A stretch of DNA of 64,000 nt from Amphirosellinia nigrospora (lineage: Eukaryota; Ascomycota; Sordariomycetes; Xylariales; Xylariaceae), in assembly GCA_004123355.1 (NCBI GenBank), contig SCHM01000001.1, positions 372,001-436,000 on the forward strand, in the 5' to 3' direction. This document shows positions 11,388 through 24,100 of this stretch, piece after piece. Positions within the stretch are counted from its first letter, which is position 1. Each line of letters opens with the position of its first letter. The notes beneath the pieces are model-generated. The model made no database searches, was not told the DNA's origin, and was given only the letters and a program-made list of their open reading frames with translations. The translations under genes and the position numbers were made by a program.

Positions 11388-13669
11388 ATGAAGTCGCAAT
11401 CGCTCATGGCGGCCGCTTTGGCTGTCTTGCCTCAAGCGTTGGCCATCACGCCAGAGCTCATGCTGTCAGCCAATCGGTACAGCGATGCGCGACCCAACCC
11501 CTCAGGTGTCAGTTGCAGGCCATCATCTAGTGTCTAGAGTATAGCTCGAAAGCTAACAGGTTTGCAGGACTTTGCGCTTTTCACTGTGTCCAACTACACC
11601 TTTGAGACCAAGGAACACGCCAGCTGGTGGAACAAGTTGGATCTCAAGACAGGCAAGATCTCACAGTGGTATGGCGGTTCTGACATATCGGAGGTTGCCT
11701 TTGTTGGTCCCAAGGACACGAGCATTCTATACATCAATGGGACAAACGCCGAGGGCGATGGTGGTATCAGCCTTTACTCGGCTGATGCTAACGACCTCAA
11801 GAGCGCCAAGCTCATCGCTTCCTTGCCCGCTCCCTACTCGGGGCTCAAGGCTGTTCAGACAAAATCGGGCGATATCCACTTCCTCGTGTATACCCAGGCG
11901 TACCCTAACGGCACGGCGTATAACGAGAATCTCGCCGAGACGCCTGCCAGCACGGCCAGGCTGTATGACTCGATCTATGTGCGCCACTGGGATACTTGGC
12001 TAACAGCGCAGAAAAATGCCGTCTTTGGCGGCGTGCTGAAGAGCAACTATGGCTCCTATACGCTCTCTGGCGGACTCACCAACTACGTAACTGGTATCTG
12101 CAACGTCACTTGCGCCGAGTCTCCTTACGACCAGAGTGACGAGAGTGACTATGACATTTCCCCTGATGGCAGTGGTGTTATATTTTTGACTAAAGACACC
12201 ACCCTACCCTGTCGAACTACACATCCGACGTCATCTACTACGTCCCCTTCGACGGTTCATCCAAAGACGCCGTGCCAATTCAGGCTCGTGGAAGTACCAA
12301 GTACCCTGAGGCTCAGGGAGCTACTGTCGTCCCTCGGTTCTCTCCTGATGGAAAGAAGATCGCGTACCTTCAAATGTACGGCATCGCGTACGAGTCAGAC
12401 CGTAGCAGCCTCTACGTCGCCAATGCGGACAAGAAGAACTTCAACGTTACCCGCCTTGCTGGCAAATGGGACCGGGCGCCAGATGGACTTGCTTGGGCCC
12501 CCGACTCCAAGACTGTGTACGTTGCTGCGGCTGATCTTGGCCGCGAGCGCATCTTCCCCATCCCACTGACCGCCGGCGAGAGCTACAAGCCCAAGAACAT
12601 CACGGACGAGGGTGTGCCCGCTGGTTTCTACACCCTGCCCAATGGCAATTTACTCGTTTCAGACTCCAAGATCTGGACGAGCCGCGACATTTACAGCGTC
12701 TCGCCGCAAGGGAAGGTCGTCAAAACCTACTTCCAAGCCAACAAGGTCGACCCGGTCTGAAGGGCCTCGGGCCCGAGGATGTTTCCGAGTTCTACTACTC
12801 GACTAACACCTCCGAAATCGATCAACAAGCGTGGATCATCTACCCTGAGGGCTTCTCCAAGACAAGAAGTACCCCTTGGCCTTCATCTCCCATGGAGGCC
12901 CTCAGGGTGCGCACTTCAATTCCTGGTCAACAAGATGGAACTTCAAGACGTGGGCGGACCAAGGCTACGTCGTCATCGCACCGAACCCCACGGCCAGTTC
13001 CGGCTGGGGCCAGAACCTAACCGACTCGGTCCAGGGACGATGGGGCTCATACCCGTACTGGGATCTAGTACACGCATGGAAGTATGTTAACAGCACGCTC
13101 AAGTACGTTGATACTTCCAGGGGTATCGAAGCCGGAGCCTCTTTTGGAGGCTATATGACGAATTGGTAAGTGAAGAACCACATCACTCGCAAATCAGCAA
13201 GACATGTCTCGTAACACTGCCGCTAACACGTGAGGATGACAGGATGCAAGGTCACGAGATGGGCCGTTGGTTCAAGGCCCTAGTTACCCACGATGGCGTC
13301 GCGTCGACGCTCAACCAGTACGCGAGCGAGGAGCTATGGTTCATGAACCACGACTTCAGCGGCCCGTTCAACCAGACGGGCTTCGAGAAGAGCTCACCGT
13401 ACTGGGAGTGGAACCCACTCCTGTACGTCAACGAGTGGGCAACGCCGCACTTCGTCGTGCATAACGAGAAGGACTTCCGCCTCCCCATCAGCGAGGGCAT
13501 CCTACTCTTCAACTTGCTTCAGACCAAGGGCGTGCCGTCCCGCCTCCTCAGCTTCCCCAACGAGAACCACTGGGTCCTCAACCAGGAAAACAGCTTGGTC
13601 TGGCACACCGAGATCTACAAGTGGATCAACTACTACAGCGGCATCAGCAAGGCTTCCTCGCCTTATTAG
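11388..13669 (+). CDS. DPP5: Secreted dipeptidyl-peptidase 5 (S9 family)
   Basis: An extracellular serine peptidase that removes dipeptides from peptide N-termini, related to the Aspergillus and dermatophyte DppV antigens. The start [19 protein letters not shown] is a signal peptide. A beta-propeller part follows ([44 protein letters not shown]). The catalytic domain comes last: HGGPQGAHF, the nucleophile in GASFGGYM (Ser, about 13137-13145), the acid in NEKDFRLP (about 13463) and the His in NENHWVLN (about 13567). Many NxT/S sequons suggest glycosylation. Introns are inferred at 11506-11559 and 13166-13242. Single-base losses break the frame near 12210, 12757 and 12863, two beside C or G runs, with the conserved protein resuming each time. 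No active-site residue is missing. Confidence 0.93.
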
Positions 13670-13936
13670 AGGTCAGTAGCTTGGTTGAGCACGCTTCGTG
13701 GGTCTTGCGGCGTACGAGCTTACGATAGTTTATATTATGTAGTATTGATAATGTGAATAATCCATTATAAATAACCTCATTGCTCCTCTTGGTGTGTGTG
13801 TGTGTGTTCGCGCGTCAGCGCGTTCCTGATGGTCCAAAATAGCATGCTGCCTAGCTAATCTAGTTAACTCTGTTTGGAAACCGACGCCCTACAATTATGC
13901 AGTCAAAGAGGAAATGTTGAAATATAAGGCCAGACA
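13670..13936. other. 3' region of the peptidase gene with a TG microsatellite
   Basis: Downstream of the peptidase stop codon, with a short TG dinucleotide run at about 13790-13808 followed by TTCGCGCGTCAGCGCG. This is probably untranslated region and spacer. Confidence 0.5.
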
Positions 13937-14032
13937 TACGGAGGTTTGTGTCACTATTGATCATTATCCTTGGCAATGGTGTAAAGTGCAAATGGGGGAG
14001 CTCACACACGGTGTGACGGCTTGGCAACCAGT
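13937..14032 (+). repeat. Left arm of the 96-bp inverted repeat
   Basis: Identical to the reverse complement of 14204-14299. Confidence 0.9.
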
Positions 14033-14203
14033 TCATCGGGCCGCTTGCAGCCCGACAGTCTCAGCAAAAAGTTAGCTAGGTATCTACTCTACTAAGCTAA
14101 GCCCTGAACTCCGCTCTAGCTAACGATTGATATGTCCCATCTGCACTAACGGTATAGCGCAGTTAGTGGTCTATGACTTTATAGACTACTGCCGGCCCGA
14201 AAC

Positions 14204-14299
14204 ACTGGTTGCCAAGCCGTCACACCGTGTGTGAGCTCCCCCATTTGCACTTTACACCATTGCCAAGGATAATGATCAATAGTGACACAAACCTCCGTA
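14204..14299 (-). repeat. Right arm of the 96-bp inverted repeat
   Basis: Identical to the reverse complement of 13937-14032. A plus-strand frame starting at 14209 runs through this arm and is not a gene. Confidence 0.9.
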
Positions 14300-15987
14300 A
14301 ACCAGGTCATTATATATACTTGTACCTACTGATCAAGTCTTCCGATTCGCTCATCGCAAACCCCAAAGCCATACAATACGTGTTTCAACATGAATGCGGG
14401 CCGGTGAGGATCTGCAACACCGCGGCATTGGGCCGAGAGAGAGATCATCGCATCTTGTCGCTCACGCTTCATGTGCTAATTATGCCAAGACCTGCGACGC
14501 AATCGGACTGGGGGACTAGGATGGAGGCCAGGGTCTTGGCTAAGGGCCTCCCGACCAGGCACACATGACCTACGTGCTTCAACCATGAATAAATATAATC
14601 AACGAAACTTACAAAACATGAGAAAATTTCATGGTATAAAATGGAATAAAGTGAAACTTCTAGTTAATTGTATTTTTTATAGGATTTCGTTTGACTCCCT
14701 ACTTAGCTTTAAAGTAGTAGATGGAATGTGGAAGTCCTGATGGGGAGTTAGGACCACCGAGCCAAGAAACCACACACCATGCTGGACCTCCATTACTAAG
14801 TATTACTTCCAGGATCACCGCTGCTGATCTTATCTGCCTATCTCAGGAGAGAAATCATAGCCGACTTTGTGATATGGCGCGTACACGCGCTGAGTAACTC
14901 TATAGTCAGCCTGTATACTATGTATGTAACCTGTTGTGTAGTTTAAGAGATGGCAAACACACTCCGCTTCGCACGTACTATATCCTACCTAAATTGGAAT
15001 ATGCGCGCGTAATTCAACCATGCTTAAACATGTTCTTGTTTGAACCGAGCATTTAGCAAGATTAGTCACAGTATATAGTCAGATGGCCTGTGAAGGGTCT
15101 TGAAGAAACTTCACGTAGGCGCTTGCCATTGTACCTACCTAGGTATTCACAACAGTCGATGGAAGGCGTTAGACGGCAACTTATCATATCAAAGACTGCA
15201 GCCCTCCTGGGGTTTATAAGGGAGGTACTAATATGCTCAACAAATAGCTTAAAGAGATGAAGGTCGAATAAAATTTCAGAAAAGACACTGTCATCTTATG
15301 TCCGCCAAGAGCCAAGAAAGCTATATCCCAAGTTGGATTGCATCTTAAATCAAGCCCCGACAAAATGAACACACTGCCACAGGGGTAGGGTTAAAAATGA
15401 CGTGGCCCAGTTTCTGACCCAGTGCAGAATACTACGTACAATCATGAAACGAGACGAATTGCACTGGAAATATGGAGACCTGTTTTGAAGGGTCCAAATA
15501 TCAGCAAATACTCTATGATGATAAACATGGTGCGACTGCCGATCTCGTGATTGCTTGCCGATTTTTGACTTGTTGCGGTCTATAAACAGGGTCTCGCGTG
15601 ATCTGCAATGGGGTGACAACTCAGGAGGCTCATTCTTGGACCCTTCAGCATAAGGGAAAGTATTAGTAGAAGGTAGAATGATGGGGTTGTATCAAGAAAT
15701 TCTCACCCCGTGGCAACTAGCCAGATTCTACATACTCTATCTATCTTATTTCTTTGTCTTTGTCGTTAGGGTTCCTGTTCTCGCATTATATGCCCATTGT
15801 GCGAAACGATCGTGGCTTTAGCATACAGACGATAAACGGCAGAGATTTGTGTTAAGCCCCCTTCTCAAAAGAATTTCCGTGTATCGTATACAATAATCGA
15901 TAGACAGATAAAGCCGAGGCCATCAAAGCCAGTTATTAATCTGTTAGGGGGCGAGTTGTTGTCTGGTGGCATAAATCGTTCGAGACG
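14300..15987. other. AT-rich intergenic region
   Basis: No protein family is recognised. Frames at 15350-15619 and 15865-16209 on the minus strand are short or antisense to the next gene. It contains the upstream region of the acyltransferase gene. Confidence 0.45.
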
Positions 15988-17645
15988 ATGGGTAGATCTG
16001 TATCGTTCAAAATGTCCCCAATAGAAGAAGAGAAGCGTGGCGTGCTCTTCTACGAGACACGGTCGCCCTCGAGTTCGGACACGGAGAGCGATGGCAGCAG
16101 CAGCATCTGGGGTAAATCCGAGAGCGTCCACTGGGCTGCGACCACAAAGGCGTACTCTAACCTCATCCTTAGACGGACGGCCGTCTTCCTCTTGCCGAGC
16201 TTCACACACAACCGATTCTCACCGGCGCGGGACCGCCGAAGTAGTAGCATCAGTAATGGAGGTAGTGGAAGCGCAAAGACACTGAGCCCGACAGCATACC
16301 TCGACGGCATGCGAGGGTTGGCCGCCTTCTTTGTTTTCTTTTGCCACTACTTTTACACGGCCTTTTTCATCGCCGAGGGATACAACTGGCTCCCTCCGCC
16401 GCCTCCAGACTCCAACGACCCTCTGCCGACAACGTCGAAATGGACCTCGCTCTGGCGACTACCCTTTGTGAGGTTATTATACAGCGGGCCATCGATGGTT
16501 TGCGTATTTTTTGTTATCTCGGGCTACGCGCTCTCCCTGCGACCATTGCAGCTCGCCCGCAAGCGAGATTCAGAGGCCTTCGCTCGGACGACCTCCTCAC
16601 TCGTCTTCCGGCGCTTCTTCCGATTATACCTCCCCCCTGGTCTCTACGCTTGGCGTCGCACTCCTGCTCAACGCGGGCGCATATGAGGGCACGAGGCTCT
16701 TCACCAAAGACCGTACGTTTATCCGAAATGTGATCGAACATCATCCCATACGCCTAGAGACATTATCCGCCCAGCTGAGGCATTGGGCGCGCGAGATGTG
16801 GGCGTTCCTGCACATCTGGAGCTGGGTCAACCACGCTGGTACGACACAGTACGATGTCCACCTTTGGACGATCCCCCTTGAGTTCCGGTGCTCGATGGTG
16901 CTGTTCCTAGTCCTCGTGGGACTGCGCGGCTGCGGAGAACGTCAGGCTCACGATAGTGGGCTTACTGGCGTGGTTTGTGCTGCGGAACGATAGGTGGGAG
17001 TTGTTGTTATTCCTCGCGGGCATGACGATCGCGGAATTAGATTTGAGACGCAACGCACACGAGGGCACGACAGCAGTGGACGAGTGTGGGATCAGCATCA
17101 TCGCAGCCCACACTCCAGCTCCCGCTCGACGAGAAACCGAATCCGTGCCCATCGCCTTCGCGGCAGCGGTCTACGAGTGATTCGTTCTGGACCCTCGTCT
17201 CCGTCTTTGCGCTGTACCTGCTCTCTTGCCCAGACGCAGGACCGGGATGTGCCGGGCTGGAGATACCTCGGTACCCTGATCCCAGAGTGGTTCACTGAAA
17301 AGTACGCTTCTGGCAGGTCATGGGCGCCTGTCTGTTTGTGTTTTGCGCGGCGCGATCGCGGGCTTGGCGACAACTTTTTTGAGCTCCCAGCCATCCAGTA
17401 CCTCGGTCATCTCAGCTACGCTATTTATCTGATGCACGGGCCCGTGACACACATCGTGGGCTTCCCCGTCCAACGCTGGCCTGGGGAATCACTGGCACGG
17501 AGGATCCTGCATACAAGAGCGGCGTGGCTCTCGCCGCCCTTATCAATATCCCTCTCGTCGTATGGGCCGCCGATATTTTCTGGCGGCTAGTAGACATACC
17601 GTCGGTTCGGTTTGCTAAATGTTAGAGTCGAAGCTGAGCGTATAG
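15988..17645 (+). CDS. Acyltransferase-3 family membrane protein
   Basis: An integral membrane acyltransferase of the family that includes bacterial OafA and many fungal proteins; the substrate cannot be told. The N-terminal 95 residues are Ser-rich and cytosolic-looking. The hallmark start of the domain is SPTAYLDGMRGLAAFFVFFCHY. Further landmarks are GPSMVCVFFVISGYALSLRP, DVHLWTIPLEF and the late ELPAIQYLGHLSYAIYLMHG, followed by the usual final helix segment LINIPLVVWAADIFWRLVD. The reading frame changes at least five times (near 16640, 16920, 17180, 17310-17380, 17480 and 17625) while these landmarks stay in order. The last change would extend the end from CysStop to WLESKLSV, ending at 17645. 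No intron is clearly needed. Confidence 0.82.
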
Positions 17646-19543
17646 ATCGTGAAAATCCCTACGGCAATCATTGGATGAGATGCATAGCGGGAATAATGGC
17701 GGTGTTAGCGTTGTAATATTGTAATTCCGTCATGATAGCTTAGACAGCAATTGAATATGTAGTTATATTTAGCTTTAGAACTTCTAATATTGTCATTGGT
17801 AGTAGTTTTACCAAATTTGTATCGCACGATGTATGGGGCTTCGGTTGCGAGGGCAAGGCAGGAACTAACATTTATGTACAATTTATACAGAGCGGTATGT
17901 CTAGATTAGGACAATGTGGAAGATACTCGATGAACTTTGCGTGTACTGGTACCAAGACTCGCTTCTCCTGAAATAGCGGTGGCAGGTTGCCCATGTCAAC
18001 GTTCGAATAATCGCCGGGACCAAAAGAATTCGGCTGAGACGTTAGTTGGCTAAAATTCATATACCGGGCAAAATTCCATTTCGAGAAAATTCTAAACAAG
18101 TATTTTACTATCTTTTAAAGAGGATAAAATAGATTATAACCGCAATAATACTATATGTCGATGGCCGCGGCCACAGGCGAGAACAAAGTAGCAAAGTTTA
18201 CTAATGTTATGTTTTTAACATATACGATAAAGTACGCTTTTTAACTTACAATTAAAATATATAAGAACAACATAAAGCCTTTAACATACAGCTAAAGTGT
18301 CTACGCTTTGCCTCGAAAACTAACGACCTCGGGCTCGACTAATAATATCAATTTGTTTACGGGATGCGGACCAAGGCGCTCGAATTTCAGCTTTTCATCG
18401 AATCTCAATCGTAATTGAACTTGCAGTTGCCGAAAAAGATAGCCCTAGGTCTAGAGCTCACTAATTTACGACGTAAAGCCCCGCTAATAATCAGTAAAAA
18501 TATACAAGTTTGGTGCAATATACTTCTAGTAAATATGCTCTGATATGAAAAGTTCCGAGGCGATTCTAGTATACTCCAAACTGCCTCGAGAGCAACTCCA
18601 ACATTGTTGCATAAGGCTTCACACGCTCGAATCGAGTGATCGCTTAAATATTTAGAAAAGAGAGGTGTCATTTCCAGCAGTATCTTCTACGCTACCCATT
18701 CGTCTTCATGAGTTGTATGCAATCTTACCTATGACAGACAGGCTAAGGCGAAGATCGAGCTGCGCCTCTAGTACTTATGCTACTAGCATCAACAAAGTGC
18801 GCGAAAATAATAAATTGCTAATATATTTATATTACTCAGCGTCTTTGGGTTCTTTATAGTTTTCACTATAATTATTAATACATCATTATCATTCGATTGT
18901 TTTATACTTTTTTTATCACTACCAACATCTATCCATTTCTTATTGTTCAGTTCCGGCCCCTAGTCAGAACTAGACATTAACTTATAAACCATACTACCTA
19001 GTCTGTACGACGTCTATCCCGAACTACTTATATGGCTAGTTCAGAACAATTCTCAGAAACGAATTGGGTATTTTCATCTTGGTTTCTATTTTGATCCCTT
19101 TGCAAGGCTGCCTGCCGCCTTCAAGCTCGGCGCTTGCCCTCTCTTAAGTCTTGTCTCGGCCGCCCTAAAAAGCCGGATGGATATGTAATGGCTGAGCGAA
19201 CGCGCGTCGTTCATCTGAGCATCGCGCCAGCTATGCCCTGTGCTCTTCCCACTTGTCCGGGGAGCAGAATTGATGTCGTCGCCTCTCAGCAGCAAGGCGC
19301 GAGTCCCATAGGCAGAATGAGCAGTAAATACCACGGCAAAAACGTGCTTTCAACTTTTTGACATGCCAACTTTACAGGAAGAGGGCCATTCATGCTCTAT
19401 CTAGATCAATCAAGGCGTGGAGCGCCGCTTCCCCCATCCTGAGCCCGCGAAAGAGCCCTGGATAGGTCTCCATCCAGCCTACTTGCCTACCTACCCGCCC
19501 TTTTGCTTTGTAACTAAATGAATAATAAAAAGCTCAAAAGATT
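17646..19543. other. AT-rich region, possible decayed sequence
   Basis: Strongly AT-rich between about 18050 and 18950, with only two minus-strand frames of 75-88 codons (17872-18099 and 18405-18671) that I cannot assign. The composition would fit a repeat decayed by RIP-type C-to-T change, but no ends or family are visible. An intact promoter or gene was not found. Confidence 0.35.
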
Positions 19544-19632
19544 GGGGTGAACCGGGATCGAACCGGTGACCTTCAGATAATTGAGTGAAGTTTTACTTCA
19601 GTCTGACGCGCTCCCAACTACGCTACCGCCCC
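19544..19632 (-). tRNA. tRNA-Phe (GAA) with a 17-nt intron
   Basis: The minus strand folds as a full cloverleaf: acceptor GGGGCGG/TCACCCC, D arm GCGT/GCGC, anticodon stem TCAGA/TCTGA with loop CTGAAGA (anticodon GAA), and a perfect T stem ACCGG/CCGGT with loop TTCGATC. Removing 17 nt (19579-19595) one base after the anticodon, the canonical tRNA intron site, leaves exactly 72 nt. The acceptor has one C-A mismatch (positions 5 and 68) and a G-U pair. CCA is not encoded, as in eukaryotes. Confidence 0.88.
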
Positions 19633-21166
19633 GGTGGTGACCAACAGCGAGGTTATAATTAATCAGTAAACAGGAGGGAGGCTGACTAATCAATCCTCGA
19701 CATAATGGCAGGATCGGCCGCAGGCGGAGAAAAAGGATAGGGTTAATTCTTTACAGGCGTATGTCTGGGATCTAACCTGGGTTTACCTTGACATCTCTTC
19801 CACGAACCTGCTTCGAACCTTTTCCGTTATCTGTTTCAAGATTCTCCATAGCTTATGGCCCGGGTGTATGAACTCCTCCAAGTCAAGATTTGCGGTGAGT
19901 GAGCTACTTTTGACTTTGGGGCCACACATAGCGGCTGAAAGTGCCGAAATCCGAGTCATAATCTCTTAGCACCCTTTTATCTAGCCCAGCTCCTACTGCC
20001 TCGCGGTTGGTAGAGATTGCCACAACGCCGGCTCCTATTGGACTTCGAGATTGTAGAAAAGTTCATCGAAGCTGAAACGCCTCGAGCTTGCACATCTAGA
20101 TAGGCGGCTTGGCTATCAATCCCCGAGTTTCTCTTGAGTAGTATTGTTGATAGATTTGGTTATTCGCGTGGTCGGCGAGGCTCTGCCTCAAGGTATTTGA
20201 GTGCAATAACGCCTTTAGAAGTCCAGGCTCTCATGAAAGAGAACATATTTAAAATTGGTGAGACTTGCGGTTCGGTAGCAATGGAGACTTGGAGGATCTG
20301 GAAAGCAGGCCCTGGTCTCCTCCCACCGCAGTTCCTTGCCGAAGGTATTCGCTGTCAGGATGCTTTTTCAGGGGGCGGAGAAGATGGGCTACTTGCCGAC
20401 GCTCTGGTCCCAATGGATGAGGATATGGACTGGCCGGGGCCGGCTTTTAGGTTTAGGGGCTGAGAAAGGCCCTCTGCTCCGCGGCAGCCTCTCAAGGCCG
20501 CTTGGAACAGAAAATGGCCAGGAAGAATAAAATGAGGTTCATGTAGAGCGGTTGGCGTTTAAAGACGCAACCCTCGTGGATGTGGTCTGGATCGTTGTCA
20601 ACGTCAGCATGATGCTCTTAGACATTCAGTTTGCTGGACAAAAGACGCTTCCATTTTGAAAAAATTGCAAGTGGAATACACGCTCGAAGCTCTACGCGCG
20701 TCAGATGTAGATCCCAGTTTTGAGATACAGTTGACAATCAACGAGGATTTCAAAAAAAAGAAAAGAAAAGAAAAAAGATGTTTATTCTTACTGATATTTT
20801 AGAGCTTTCAAACCTACAAATCTCAGCAACAAACAAAATCTAACAACTCGTTATCTATTATGCTGTCTTCATGCTTTGCTGGTATTATATTTATATGAAA
20901 TGGTATCTTGTAACAGCTGTATCGAGCTGCTTACCCCCTTTCTGTTTTGAAAGTGGGCCAACCTTTGAACGCCACCCATTGACCGGTCCACCTATTATAG
21001 TAGGCATGTTCTAGTGGTCCCAAAATGTGCGCTTTCGAAACCGGTGAAAGTCCTTAATGCAATGCAATTCGTAACTCGTTTGATCATTCATTCGCCAACA
21101 TATGCTGCACAGGCGACTGGTGACTACAATTCGGTGTTTTCGCCACGGAACATATATCAATATATA
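19633..21166. other. Intergenic region, no recognised gene
   Basis: A plus-strand frame at 20134-20463 has no recognisable motif. Near 20750-20780 there is an A-rich run (AAAAAAAAGAAAAGAAAAG type). The last part is the 3' flank of the forkhead gene. Confidence 0.4.
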
Positions 21167-24100
21167 TTAAACGGGGGAAACACCAAGTCGTTTGGGCTCG
21201 GGTTGCTCTGCATTTGCGCTTCCTGGGCCTTCATCTAGGGATCGTTTATGGCCAGCGATTTGATCCACAACGCCGGCACTTGGTGGTGCAGGGCTGGACA
21301 TATTATGGATAGGTGCTGGCGCTTTCAGAGCTAATGGCTCGTGATGCTCCATCTCAGGAACTCGGCTGGGAACGCTTTTGTCATTTCCCATCCTGCTAAT
21401 AACACTCCCCTCAACATTATTGCTCTGGGCACGGACAGTGTTGCCGTGATGACTGCTAGTGGCATTACTGGCATTGGCGCCAGCGTTAACACTCCTGTCC
21501 GTGTCTGTAATTTGACCATGAGGTAGCCCCGGGGTGAGGCCCGAATTGGTGACCGGTGCGCTCTCCGTAGCACCAGTCTTAGGAATGAAGCAGTATAGTT
21601 CGCAACAGAGGTTGGGGCAGTTTTAGAAGTGCTGTTACTACTAGAGTTGCTTGTACTAGCGCTTGGGGCATGGCCGGTAGTAACTCTCTGTGCGCTCCCG
21701 CCTGTGTTCTCAGCCATATTCTTTTTGGCGACACTAACGTTGCTATACTTGAGAACCCAGTTTTGTGAGTCATATTACTGCTTGATCCGGTGCTTATGTT
21801 ACCGCTTGTTGGGTAGCTCGGTAGACTAGTCGGCGTGCTGTGTGCTGGGATGCTCATCGTATTGGTGGGCGCGTTACTTGTTGAGTGGCTCGTCCCACTG
21901 CTGGCTATACTATTCATCGGGGTGCTTGCCACATTGGCTGGCGCGCTACTTGTTGAGTTGCTCGGCATAGTGGTCACTATACTGCTAATTGGATTGCCCA
22001 CCATTTTGCTTGGTATCGTATTTGACGGATTGCTTGTTATATTGCTTGGCATGGTGCTGGGCTGGTGGTTGGCCGTATTAGTTATCATGCTGCTTGTTGG
22101 CTCGCTCCTCATATTGCTTGACACAACGGTTGTTGGGTTGGCCGCTCTATTGTCTGTTGTAATACTAGTTGCATTGCTGGCCGGTTTGTCCAACAAATTG
22201 CCCGTTAAGCTACTCACCGGGCCGTTAGCCGTGTTACTTGCCGCTGTGTTTGGTGAGACAGTCCTTATGATGGATGAGCTACTTGCTGAGCTAGTGTCGG
22301 CAATTTTTGCAATATTTCCTGGGGGGGATTCTTGTTACTAGCAAGGCTGCCAGAAGTAATGCTACTATTGACAACATATGGCTTGTGAAACGCGTCGTCT
22401 GTGAACCTCTTGTGGCCGGTGATCTGGTCAAGCACACCTGCACTAGGAGGAGCAGGACTTGAAACGTTAGGCCGCGGCATAGCCGGCGCGGTAACGGGCG
22501 GGATTGCCGGGGTTGTTGTCGAGTCTCTGTGAAAAGCCGTTGGGCGAGCCATTGGACCTGTCGTCGCCGGCCGTGTAAGCGCGACAGGGGCGGGGCGTTG
22601 AAATGGCAAATTAGGCCGTGCTCCTGATAGGGGATTTGAGTTCGTGACACTTGAGACCGATGGATGGGTGTTTGGAGTGCTTGGAGTGGTGGATGTTGGA
22701 TTGCTTGGAGGCACGTGCGGCCCTGCGGATGCAATAGGAGCCCGAGCCAACGCCGGCGAAGTAGACAGTTCGGCACGGAGAGCTGGCTGTGCTGATTGTA
22801 CTGGCTGTGAAACTGGCATTCGGCTCGTGTTTGCCGGTACAGGTGAGGTGTTTTGGATTTTCAGGCTATGCGCACTGCGAGCTTCGGCAATTATTTGGGT
22901 GACGGATTTGACCATTAAATTATCTGCCTCTTCCCAACCAGGAATCTTGCCGGCATGAGGCAAGCCTCGCGCACGGTTGATTGCGGAGTCCACAATTATT
23001 TCAGCCTTGTCTGTCTTTGTCCTAAGCGCCGAAACCATGCTCTCCCGGAAATTTCTGAGTCGTCGTTGTATCTCAGCCTCAGCGGTGTTTGGTGGTGCAG
23101 GACTTGGCGTTGAGCTCATCTGCGCAGGGGCAGTAGGGGCTGGGGAGGCTGAGGCAGTATGCTGGTGCTTTTGCTTCATATCCCTAATCATCCCTTGCAT
23201 TGCATTTATAAGAGTAGTTTCAACTGAATCGAATCCCGGGACTCTGTTTTGTACTGGCAGCCCTCGAACCCGGTTAGCAGCGGCTTCAATAATTGCTGCG
23301 GCATGTGGTTTGTTTGGATATCACATTCAACATGTTGGCACTGAATTGCACGATAGCTCTCTCAATATCCGGCGATAGCTGTTCTCTCAGCCCTGCACTA
23401 GCAACACTAGGTCTTGGTTGAGGTTGTTGTTGTTGTTGTTGTTGCTGTGCAGGAGCTGTAGACTGTGAAACTGACGACGTGGTAAGAGTTTGGCTGTTTG
23501 CCATGTTCGCTTCTGGCACTTTGGCTGGTGGGTTTGAGGGAGGCGGCGGGCGTGCGTAAGGAGAACTGTAGGTGCTTTGCTGAGTTGTATTTGATGGCCG
23601 CGGTGCAGCCAGGCTGCCGTAGCCAGCAGGTAGTTGTGCCGGTGCCGGCACGTGGGGCGTATATACTGGCTGGGTTGCGGGCTGTGAGGGAGTTGTATGG
23701 AGCTGAGCGTTTTGTCCGGCGGGGGTATAACCGGGTTGGGAGTGCTTTTGTTCAGTAGAATAATTCGGGACCCCATGGGCATATGAAACACCGCCAGGAT
23801 TTGCGTAAGGGTTGTTTTGGTAATATGGAGGGTGAGACAGGTGTGAATGAAGATGTGATGGTCCAAGATGACGATCTGGTGAGCTGGCCTTACGCTTCTT
23901 GCCAGCGTCTAATTCGACTCCCGGCACACGAGACCAAAGGCCAGTCTCTTCATCTTTCTTGAAAGCTTCGTTGCCAATCAGATTGTGGCGGACGCTACTC
24001 TCCCAACCCTTCGTCTCCGCACTAAAGAAGAACCAGGGGTATCTTGCAGTAATCCTTTTATAGATCTGCTTGAGTGTTAGGCCATCTGGTGGACCATTGG

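Larger units (their letters stand above)
13937..14299. mobile_element. MITE-like element with perfect 96-bp inverted repeats
   Basis: The left arm 13937-14032 and the right arm 14204-14299 are exact reverse complements over 96 bp by direct comparison. They flank a 171-bp core without a coding frame. The arms begin TACGGAGGTTTG, so a TA dinucleotide at each end could be the target duplication of a Tc1/mariner-type element, with the element proper at 13939-14297. Similarity continues imperfectly past the inner ends (a shared TCGGGCCG). No transposase is present, so it would be non-autonomous. The identical arms suggest a young insertion. No second copy was seen in the window, so the mobile-element reading is an inference from structure. 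Confidence 0.65.

Noticed and set aside
13788-13816. TG run followed by CGCG palindrome as a possible CRISPR-like or telomeric repeat
   Set aside because: It is a simple dinucleotide microsatellite in a 3' flank; there are no spacers or telomere units.
14209-14568. Plus-strand frame of 119 codons
   Set aside because: It begins inside the right arm of the inverted repeat and runs into unrelated DNA; no protein motif.
17872-18671. Two minus-strand frames in the AT-rich stretch as a decayed transposon
   Set aside because: I cannot identify a transposase or terminal repeats, so the region is described only as AT-rich sequence of unknown origin.
20134-20463. Plus-strand frame of 109 codons
   Set aside because: No family resemblance, no in-frame continuation on either side, and nothing supporting a promoter or introns.
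21835-22341. Plus-strand frame of 168 codons that reads like a multi-pass membrane protein (Leu, Val, Ile, Ala-rich)
   Set aside because: It is the antisense of the Ser/Asn/Thr-rich tail of the forkhead protein; complements of AGC/AAC/ACA codons give hydrophobic codons. The minus strand has the family domains in order.
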